Source: CAYTLW01 sp964438735 (GTDB lineage Bacteria; Myxococcota_A; UBA9042). From it: DNA of 9,305 nucleotides. Shown piece by piece: positions 3,987 to 9,305 of this stretch. The stretch lies in contig CAYTLW010000199.1 of assembly GCA_964438735.1 (NCBI GenBank), positions 1-9,305 on the forward strand. The letters are read 5' to 3'. The position numbers and the translations under genes were made by a program. Position 1 is the stretch's first letter; each line of letters opens with the position of its first letter. The notes under the pieces were generated by a model that was not told the DNA's origin, searched no databases, and saw nothing but the letters and a program-made list of their open reading frames with translations.

Positions 3987-6068
3987 ATGGTCGAGACCCT
4001 GGACGCCGCGGCCATCCTGAACGGTGATGGCCCCCTCACAGCTGGCCTGGAGCCGGTGGAGGTGGCGCAGTTGGCCGCCGTCATGGGACGTCGGGTGGCC
4101 GCCGCCGGCGAAGACGTGGTGGTGGAGGGGGCCGAGGGCGACGCGTTGTACCTGGTTCTCGATGGACAGCTGCGCGTGCAGCGTGGCGGCATGTCGCTGT
4201 CGACGCTGGGCCCTGGGGATCTCTTTGGAGAGCTGGGCGCCCTCGGAGGAACGCCACGGGCCGCGACCGTTCGGGCCCTGACCGAAGTGGTCCTGGGACA
4301 AATCGATCGGGCGGCCCTGGACGAACTGGCCGCCGGCGCGCCGCACCTGTGGCGAAAGATGCACGGCAACGTGATCCGCCACCTGGGGCAGCGCCTGGTG
4401 GAGATGACCGACAACGTCGCCCGCCTGTTGCAGGAGCGCGCACGACCGCTGCGCACCAAGGTGACGGTGCAGCTGCCCGAAGGCAGCCGGGAGGTGCGGC
4501 CGGCGACGCCCATCTGGCGGCTCTTGGAGGAGGGCCAGGAAGACGCAGCGATCATCGCCGCGACCCACAATGGCAAGGCGGTCTCGCTCAACCGCCCCGT
4601 GTACGCGGACGCGACCCTGCAGCCCATGAGCCGCACTTCGTGGGATGGGCGGGCGGTCTATCGTCACAGCGTTGGCCTGCTGCTGCTGGAGGCGGCGCAC
4701 GAGCTGGCGCCCGATCTGCGACCCAATATCGGCCCGTCGCTGGGATTTGCGCACATCATCGAGAAGCTCCCCCTGGATGCGGACTTCGTCGAGCGCCTGT
4801 CGGCCCGCATGCGCGACCTCGTCGAGCAGGCCCGGCCGCTGCGCCGCGAGCGCTGGACCGTGGAGGAAGCGCGCGAGCACCTGCTGGCCCAGGGCTGGAA
4901 GCGTGGCGCTCGCCTGCTGCGCACCTGGCGCGACAGCATGGTGCCCATGGCCAGCTACGGCCAGGTGCATGCCATCGAGTTCGACCCCTTCGCCCATACC
5001 ACGGCCGCCCTCGGCAGCTTCGGCCTGACCATCCAGGGCGATGATGTACTGCTCTACTTCGGCGACGAGGCCCTGCGCAGCGACCAGCTGGTCCAGGCCG
5101 CCCATCCCGGTCGCCTTGCGCGCATGCATACCCAGTGGCTCAAGCAGCTGGACATCGACTGCGTCGGCGCCTTCAACGACTACTGCATCGCCGGCGACGT
5201 GGGCCAGATCATCCGCATCAGCGAGGGCTTCCACGAAAAGCGCATCTCCCAGATCGCTGACCACATCGCCCGAGCCGACCGGCCGATCCGGGCCATCTGC
5301 ATCGCCGGCCCCTCGTCATCGGGCAAGTCCACCTTCATCAAGCGCCTGACCGTGCAGCTGCAGGTCAACGGCATGACGCCCCATGGTCTGGGATTGGACG
5401 ACTACTACGTCGACCGCGAGCGCACCGTGCGCGACGAACATGGCGAGTATGACTTTGAGTCGTTGCAGGCCATCGACCTGAACCTGCTCGGCCGCGACCT
5501 GCGCGCGCTCATGGCGGGCAAACCCACGCGCACGGCCACCTACGACTTCGTCACCGGGCGCAGCAATCCGGGCGCCGGCGCGGAGTTGCGTCTGGATCCG
5601 GGCCACGTGCTCCTGGTCGAGGGCATCCACGCCCTCAATCCCAAACTGCCGCTGCGTGAAGAAGACGGCGTCTACCGCATCTTCATCAACCCCATGACCT
5701 CGCTGCCGCTGGACGACGTGCACCGGGTCAGCGTGTCGGATATCCGCCTGCTACGCCGCATCGTGCGCGACCGCCAGAAGCGGGCCATCAGCGCGGCGGA
5801 GAACATCCGCAGGTGGCCGTCGGTGCGCAGGGGGGAGTTCAAACATATCTTCCCCCACCAGCCCAGCGCCGACGCCGTCTTCAATTCATCGCTGCTCTAC
5901 GAACCGGCGGTGCTGCGCGTGTACGCCGAACGTTACCTGCTCGAGGTACCCGAGGAGCATCCTTCGTTCACGGTGGCCTTCCGCCTGCGTCGCCTGATCG
6001 ACAAGTTCATCGCCATCTACCCCGATCACGTGCCGCGCACTTCTTTGCTGCGGGAGTTCATCGGTTGA
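3987..6068 (+). CDS. Nucleoside (uridine-type) kinase fused to a cyclic-nucleotide-binding domain
   Basis: This 693-residue protein has four parts. Residues about 20-125 form a cNMP-binding (CAP effector) domain, with the phosphate-binding cassette FGELGALGGTPRAATV at 80-95, including Glu82 and Arg91. Residues 157-215 are TGS-like, and 222-305 resemble the second additional domain of threonyl-tRNA synthetase (YRHSVG, NIGPSLGF). After a linker specific to the family, residues 433-693 are a uridine-kinase/PRK-type kinase: P-loop GPSSSGKST (441-449), LDDYYVDRE (470-478), YDFESLQAIDL, VEGIHALNP (544-552), RRIVRD and C-terminal SLLREFIG. The TGS-ThrRS-like-kinase layout is a known nucleoside kinase family of about 550 residues; the cyclic-nucleotide domain is an added module. 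It probably phosphorylates uridine/cytidine or another nucleoside with NTP, under cAMP or cGMP control (inference). It lies 80 bp after hemA and is followed by a stem-loop. Confidence 0.88.
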   Translation: MVETLDAAAILNGDGPLTAGLEPVEVAQLAAVMGRRVAAAGEDVVVEGAEGDALYLVLDGQLRVQRGGMSLSTLGPGDLFGELGALGGTPRAATVRALTEVVLGQIDRAALDELAAGAPHLWRKMHGNVIRHLGQRLVEMTDNVARLLQERARPLRTKVTVQLPEGSREVRPATPIWRLLEEGQEDAAIIAATHNGKAVSLNRPVYADATLQPMSRTSWDGRAVYRHSVGLLLLEAAHELAPDLRPNIGPSLGFAHIIEKLPLDADFVERLSARMRDLVEQARPLRRERWTVEEAREHLLAQGWKRGARLLRTWRDSMVPMASYGQVHAIEFDPFAHTTAALGSFGLTIQGDDVLLYFGDEALRSDQLVQAAHPGRLARMHTQWLKQLDIDCVGAFNDYCIAGDVGQIIRISEGFHEKRISQIADHIARADRPIRAICIAGPSSSGKSTFIKRLTVQLQVNGMTPHGLGLDDYYVDRERTVRDEHGEYDFESLQAIDLNLLGRDLRALMAGKPTRTATYDFVTGRSNPGAGAELRLDPGHVLLVEGIHALNPKLPLREEDGVYRIFINPMTSLPLDDVHRVSVSDIRLLRRIVRDRQKRAISAAENIRRWPSVRRGEFKHIFPHQPSADAVFNSSLLYEPAVLRVYAERYLLEVPEEHPSFTVAFRLRRLIDKFIAIYPDHVPRTSLLREFIG

Positions 6069-6076
6069 TGGCAGCG

Positions 6077-6096
6077 GGCTTGATCCCGATCAAGCC
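6077..6096 (+). terminator. Stem-loop after the kinase gene, possible transcription end
   Basis: GGCTTGAT (6077-6084) and ATCAAGCC (6089-6096) form a perfect 8-bp stem with a CCCG loop, eight bases after the kinase stop. No T-tract follows, so termination would be non-canonical; it may only protect the 3' end of the mRNA. Confidence 0.35.
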
Positions 6097-6182
6097 GGCA
6101 AGGACATGTGAAACGCTGCAGGTCGTCTCGTCTTGCGATGGGTGGCCCGATGTTCCATAGCCGGTGGCGCAATCGAAGGCAG

Positions 6183-6220
6183 TCCATCGTTGACAGGGAG
6201 GGGGCTGCCCCTTCAATGGA
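6183..6220 (+). promoter_or_regulatory. Imperfect inverted repeat overlapping a TTGACA box
   Basis: TCCAT (6183-6187) pairs with ATGGA (6216-6220), TGA (6191-6193) with TCA (6213-6215), and AGGGG (6199-6203) with CCCCT (6208-6212), giving 13 pairs with two bulges. It covers a consensus -35 box and could be an operator or a leader hairpin. Confidence 0.3.
6190..6217 (+). promoter_or_regulatory. Candidate promoter of the cytochrome-FeS-NrfD operon
   Basis: TTGACA (6190-6195) is a perfect -35 consensus. TTCAAT (6212-6217), 16 bp downstream, matches four of six -10 positions. The transcript would have a leader of about 65 bases. Confidence 0.35.
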
Positions 6221-6276
6221 CACCATGGGGGATTGAGATGCCTGGCGGGGGCCTGCCGCCGTCTGCGCTCGCCTTC

Positions 6277-6283
6277 GGGAGGA
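6277..6283 (+). promoter_or_regulatory. Ribosome-binding site that decides a GTG start for the cytochrome
   Basis: GGGAGGA ends six bases before GTG 6290. With this start the lipoprotein signal peptide is of normal length; the longer frame from 6233 has no Shine-Dalgarno and would add an Arg-rich, non-signal leader. Confidence 0.75.
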
Positions 6284-6289
6284 AGACAC

Positions 6290-6931
6290 GTGTCCGCCAC
6301 ACCCGCACAAAACTCGCTCCAGCGTCACGTCGTGCTGCTGGTGGTCGCCGCCGCCCTGTCGGGCTGCCTGACCCAGCACAAACCACCGGCCTGGTACAAC
6401 AAAGGCCACGAGCGACATATGCACAAGCCGGAGGTGCCGCCGCTGCCGAAGGCCGCCACGGCGACCGCGCTGTCGGAAGGCTCGACGGCGGTGACCGGCA
6501 TGATGGACCCCGCCGCGCACCCCGTGCCGCCGCCGCCCTTCAGCGAAGACATCTTCCCGTGCAGTGATTGCCACGAGGACGAGGAGGTGGACACCACGCC
6601 GCGCAAGCTCACCGACGAGCACGAGGACATCCACATCAAGCACGGCCCCCGCGAGCGTTGGTGCTTCGACTGCCACAACCCGCTCGACCGCGACAAGTTG
6701 CGCCTGGTCAGCGGCGCGCTCATCGACTTCAAGGTGTCCTACCGCCTTTGCGGCCAGTGCCACGGCCCGAAGCTGCGGGACTGGCGTGCCGGAGTTCATG
6801 GCAAGCGGACGGGGCAGTGGAATGGCACCAAGCAGTACCTGCTGTGCGTGCATTGCCACAACCCCCATGCGCCCCGATTCAAGGACCTGAAGCCCATGGC
6901 GGTGCCCAAGAGGCCGTCAGAGCTGCACTGA
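6290..6931 (+). CDS. Tetrahaem cytochrome c lipoprotein
   Basis: A 213-residue protein beginning at GTG with a lipoprotein signal peptide: Arg12-His13, hydrophobic 14-23, and lipobox LSGC with Cys26. Four CXXCH haem c motifs follow: CSDCH (91-95), CFDCH (125-129), CGQCH (154-158) and CVHCH (186-190). Several extra histidines (for example in HEDIHIKHG and in AGVHG) could be distal ligands for bis-His haems, as in cytochrome c3/NrfB-like proteins. The signal peptide predicts a membrane-anchored position outside the cytoplasm, where it would carry electrons. It is the first gene of the module, 53 bp before the Fe-S gene, and probably passes electrons to or from that protein and NrfD. The low-complexity stretch 46-84 is Pro/Ala-rich and looks like a flexible spacer from the membrane. 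The exact family is uncertain. Confidence 0.88.
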   Translation: MSATPAQNSLQRHVVLLVVAAALSGCLTQHKPPAWYNKGHERHMHKPEVPPLPKAATATALSEGSTAVTGMMDPAAHPVPPPPFSEDIFPCSDCHEDEEVDTTPRKLTDEHEDIHIKHGPRERWCFDCHNPLDRDKLRLVSGALIDFKVSYRLCGQCHGPKLRDWRAGVHGKRTGQWNGTKQYLLCVHCHNPHAPRFKDLKPMAVPKRPSELH

Positions 6932-6984
6932 TTTCACCACGGCGACGCGCCATCGCGGCGCCGCCGTCTCAGGAGGTCGTCCAC

Positions 6985-7917
6985 ATGACCGGATGCCCCA
7001 ACAGCCCAGCGAATCCGCAGCCTGAGAGTGACGCCCCACCCAAGGATAGGCGTGGCGTCATAAAAGCCGCCGGAAATGCCGCCCCAGTGGCCGTACACAA
7101 CAAATGCTACGCCGCGGCGCGCGAGGAGTTCTTCCAGAAGAACTTCCGTGAGCTCACCGCCGAAGAGAAGAAGCAGGTCGTCGCACGCCTGGAGAAGAAG
7201 TACAGCGAGAAGTTCGAAAAGAAGGTCACCGTCAGCACGGAGCCGGCTGCCGATGGCGTGCTCTTCGGCTACGCGCTCGACCTGTCGCGCTGCATCGGCT
7301 GCCGGCGCTGTGTGTATGCCTGCGTCGACGAGAACAACCAGTCCCGCGAGCCCCAGGTGCACTACATCAAGGTGCTCGAGATGGAGAAGCAGCGCGGCGT
7401 CGACTTCCACCATGCCGACGCCTACTACGAAGCCGAGACGGTGCCCCGCGAGGGCCACTTCTACATGCCCGTGGCCTGCCAGATGTGCGAGGACTCGGCG
7501 TGCGAGAAGGTCTGCCCGGTGGGCGCGACCTGGAAGGAGCCGGACGGCATCGTGGTCGTGGACTACAACTGGTGCATCGGCTGCCGCTACTGCATGGCTT
7601 CGTGCCCCTACAGCGCGCGCAAGTTCAACTGGGGCCGACCCAAGGTGCCCAAGGACAAGATGAACCCGAAGACGCACTACCTGGGCAACCGACCGCGTCC
7701 ACGCGGCGTGGTCGAGAAGTGCACCTTCTGCGTCGGGCGCGTGCGCGAGGGACGGTACCCGGCCTGCGTCGAGGTCTGCCCGGTGGGCGCGCGGAAGTTC
7801 GGCAACCTGCTCGATTCTGAAAGTGAAGTCCGCTACGTCATCGAGAACAAGCGCATCTTCATCCTCAAAGAAGAGCTGAATACACAGCCGAAGTTCTTCT
7901 ACTTCTTCGGCATGTGA
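6985..7917 (+). CDS. Four-cluster 4Fe-4S electron-transfer subunit (NrfC/DsrO/HybA-like)
   Basis: A 310-residue ferredoxin-type subunit with sixteen cysteines in four groups that each fit a cubane 4Fe-4S cluster after pairing: Cys103/106/109/113, Cys165/168/173/177, Cys197/200/203/207 and Cys246/249/261/265. The last group has the long gap (CTFC...ACVEVC) typical of DmsB/NrfC/PsrB proteins. It should wire the tetrahaem cytochrome to the NrfD partner. The N-terminus holds a twin-arginine-like DRRGVIKAAG (21-30), but the following hydrophobic stretch is short, so export is uncertain. Residues 45-82 are a Lys/Glu-rich helical extension. ATG 6985 follows AGGAGGT (6971-6977) with ideal spacing. 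Its stop is seven bases before the next gene's ATG, so the two are co-translated. Confidence 0.92.
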   Translation: MTGCPNSPANPQPESDAPPKDRRGVIKAAGNAAPVAVHNKCYAAAREEFFQKNFRELTAEEKKQVVARLEKKYSEKFEKKVTVSTEPAADGVLFGYALDLSRCIGCRRCVYACVDENNQSREPQVHYIKVLEMEKQRGVDFHHADAYYEAETVPREGHFYMPVACQMCEDSACEKVCPVGATWKEPDGIVVVDYNWCIGCRYCMASCPYSARKFNWGRPKVPKDKMNPKTHYLGNRPRPRGVVEKCTFCVGRVREGRYPACVEVCPVGARKFGNLLDSESEVRYVIENKRIFILKEELNTQPKFFYFFGM

Positions 7918-7924
7918 GGGGCGG

Positions 7925-9187
7925 ATGAACCGTATCGTCAAGATCTTCGAGTTCCTGCGTTACTGCATCCGCATGGTGAGTCGCGGCACCCCGTTGTACT
8001 ACGCGTGGGTCGTCGGGCTGGTGGTCCTCATCGGTATCGGCTGCATGTCCTACGCCGAGCAGTGGGACGAGGGCCTGATCCTCACCTCCATGCGCGATCC
8101 GGTCTCCTGGGGCTTCTATATCGGCAACTTCACCTTCCTGGTGGGCGTGGCCGCCGCGGCCGTGGTGCTGGTGATCCCGGCCTACGTCTACAACTGGGGG
8201 CCCATCAAGGAGATCGTGGTCATCGGCGAGCTGCTCGCCATCTGCGCAATCGTCATGTGCATCCTGTTCGTGGTGGTGGATATGGGCCAGCCCCTGCGCG
8301 GCTGGCACCTGCTGCCGATCCTGGGCACGCCCAACTTCCCGCGCTCGCTACTGGCCTGGGATGTGCTGGTGCTGAACGCCTACCTGGTGCTCAACCTGCT
8401 CATCGCAGCGCACGTGCTCTACAAGGGCTACCGCGGCGAGCCCTACAACAAGAGCTTCGCGCTACCGCTGATCCTGCTCTCCATTCCCGCCGCGGTGAGC
8501 ATTCACACCGTGACCGCCTTCCTGTTCAGCGGCCTGGCCGCGCGGCCGTACTGGAACGCCGCCATCCTGGCGCCGCGTTTCCTCACCTCGGCGTTCTGCA
8601 GCGGGCCGGCCATCATCTTGATCCTGCTGCAGATCCTGCGCCGCAACGCGGGCCTGAAGATCAAGGACGAAGCACTCTGGAAGATCGCCGAGCTCATGGC
8701 CTACGCCATGTTCATCAACCTCTTCCTCTTCGGCGCCGAGATCTACCGGGAGTACTACTCCAACACCCATCACGTGGTGCACTACGAGTACTTGTTCTCC
8801 GGCGTACACGGCAAGACGGGCATCGTCGCCTTCGGCTGGTCGGCGGTCATCTGCAGCACGGCGGCGTTCATCATCTTCCTGGTGCCCAAAACCCGCCGCA
8901 ATCCCATCATGCTGAACCTGGGCGCGCTGCTCATCTATACCGGCTGTTACATCGAAAAAGGGGTCGCCCTGGTCATCCCGGGCTTCACACCCTCACCGCT
9001 GGGTGAGATCTACGACTACGTGCCCAGCTGGACCGAGCTGCTCGTCTCGGCCGGCATCTTCAGCGTCGGCTTCCTGATGTTCACGCTGCTCATCAAGATC
9101 GCGGTACCCATCATGATGGGCACTGTACCCGGGCGCGAGGTACAGACGGGGGAGAAGGCCGATCCCGAGTTGGCTCAGGCGGCGTAG
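7925..9187 (+). CDS. NrfD-family (DsrP/HybB-like) integral membrane quinone-interacting subunit
   Basis: A 420-residue, very hydrophobic protein with about ten predicted transmembrane helices (roughly 25-43, 62-88, 97-119, 142-167, 178-202, 215-237, 255-276, 297-319, 326-352, 369-396). Ten helices and this length point to the DsrP/HybB/ActC branch rather than the eight-helix PsrC/NrfD type. The C-terminal part, with YIEKGVALVIPGF (342-354), PSPLGEIYDYVPSWTE and the final IKIAVP helix, is typical of that branch. NrfD proteins exchange electrons with menaquinol/quinone through a partner Fe-S subunit, encoded here seven bases upstream. A GAGGGG Shine-Dalgarno overlaps the preceding stop. The charged tail (403-420) should face the cytoplasm or periplasm as a short free end. 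The direction of electron flow cannot be told from sequence. Confidence 0.92.
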   Translation: MNRIVKIFEFLRYCIRMVSRGTPLYYAWVVGLVVLIGIGCMSYAEQWDEGLILTSMRDPVSWGFYIGNFTFLVGVAAAAVVLVIPAYVYNWGPIKEIVVIGELLAICAIVMCILFVVVDMGQPLRGWHLLPILGTPNFPRSLLAWDVLVLNAYLVLNLLIAAHVLYKGYRGEPYNKSFALPLILLSIPAAVSIHTVTAFLFSGLAARPYWNAAILAPRFLTSAFCSGPAIILILLQILRRNAGLKIKDEALWKIAELMAYAMFINLFLFGAEIYREYYSNTHHVVHYEYLFSGVHGKTGIVAFGWSAVICSTAAFIIFLVPKTRRNPIMLNLGALLIYTGCYIEKGVALVIPGFTPSPLGEIYDYVPSWTELLVSAGIFSVGFLMFTLLIKIAVPIMMGTVPGREVQTGEKADPELAQAA

Positions 9188-9230
9188 GCTTCCGGTCCGT
9201 CCCCTACCCTGAAAGGCCGGGGCCGGAGCC
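9187..9230 (+). terminator. Strong GC-rich hairpin at the end of the respiratory operon
   Basis: GGCTTCCGGTCC (9187-9198) pairs with GGGGCCGGAGCC (9219-9230) over about 11 pairs with a single bulged T and one G-T pair. The hairpin begins at the last base of the nrfD-like stop codon. No T-run follows in either direction. It lies between two convergent reading frames, so a shared terminator-like role is reasonable. Confidence 0.5.
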
Positions 9231-9305
9231 TAGTTCGACGGTCCCGAAGCACTTCCCCAGTTTGGCGTCCAGGCCATGTGCCGCGTTGAGACGGTTCGTC
9301 CAAGG
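9204..9305 (-). CDS. C-terminal end of an unidentified ORF, cut by the window edge
   Basis: On the minus strand the frame is open from base 9305 for 33 codons to TAG at 9204-9206. The visible part includes NRLNAAHGLDAKLGKCFGTV and ends in GPGLSG. It converges on the respiratory operon. Codons 8-25 lie wholly in the inverted-repeat arm, so the same residues also appear at the left end of the window. About three quarters of its codons end in G or C, consistent with coding, but the fragment is too short for a family call. Confidence 0.35.
   Translation of the reverse strand, partial: PWTNRLNAAHGLDAKLGKCFGTVELGSGPGLSG
9229..9283 (-). repeat. Right arm of the perfect 55-bp inverted repeat
   Basis: It is the exact reverse complement of 1-55. 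Its inner boundary (9228/9229) is where the left copy turns into the MITE-like element. Whether the match continues outward past 9283 cannot be seen because the left arm is cut at base 1. Confidence 0.9.

Larger units (their letters stand above)
6069..6289. other. 221-bp intergenic region ahead of the respiratory module
   Basis: Besides the 8-bp stem-loop, it holds a candidate promoter with TTGACA and a large imperfect inverted repeat at 6183-6220. It is the largest gap among the plus-strand genes to the right of 1634, which suggests that the cytochrome operon has its own promoter. Confidence 0.5.

Noticed and set aside
3771..5264. Minus-strand frame of 497 codons antisense to the kinase fusion
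   Set aside because: No motif, no ribosome-binding site, and full overlap with the well-supported kinase.
1..9305. CRISPR array, tRNA or rRNA gene
   Set aside because: No regularly spaced repeats, no cloverleaf with a T-loop motif and no rRNA-like sequence were seen on either strand.

Overview
The window is GC-rich, and its clear genes end most codons in G or C. It has the look of an uncultured, myxobacterium-like (Myxococcota or related former 'deltaproteobacterial') anaerobe or facultative anaerobe. The pointers are a lipoprotein with an Asp-Ala-Gly-rich, charged linker and degenerate tandem FKBP domains, a multihaem cytochrome/NrfD respiratory module, and a very large cyclic-nucleotide-linked kinase. 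The taxonomic placement is inference; no marker gene is present.

Layout. Positions 1-55 are a perfect inverted copy of 9229-9283, so the window is bracketed by a shared sequence that reads as the 3' end of the same unidentified ORF on both sides. Positions 55-217 are a 163-bp non-coding element with 11-bp terminal inverted repeats and a CTAG duplication on each side, like a MITE of an IS5-type transposon. About 450 bp of apparently decayed coding sequence follow (222-672). On the minus strand sits a compact type II toxin-antitoxin operon (Phd-like antitoxin then VapC PIN toxin, ATGA overlap), driven by a near-consensus promoter placed so that the mRNA would be leaderless.

From 1634 to the right end all real genes are on the plus strand: a lipoprotein with two FKBP-like domains; 5-aminolevulinate synthase (haem precursor, C4 pathway); a 693-residue fusion of a cyclic-nucleotide-binding domain to a TGS/ThrRS-like/uridine-kinase nucleoside kinase; then a three-gene respiratory module of tetrahaem cytochrome c lipoprotein, four-cluster 4Fe-4S protein and ten-helix NrfD-family quinone-interacting membrane protein. 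A strong hairpin at 9187-9230 closes this module, between it and a convergent partial ORF.

How the genes may work together. ALA synthase feeds tetrapyrrole synthesis and the downstream cytochrome needs four haems, so the co-location makes metabolic sense, but nothing in the sequence proves co-regulation. The cytochrome/Fe-S/NrfD trio should move electrons between the quinone pool and a partner not encoded here. The most unusual protein is the cyclic-nucleotide-binding nucleoside kinase, which suggests second-messenger control of nucleoside phosphorylation.
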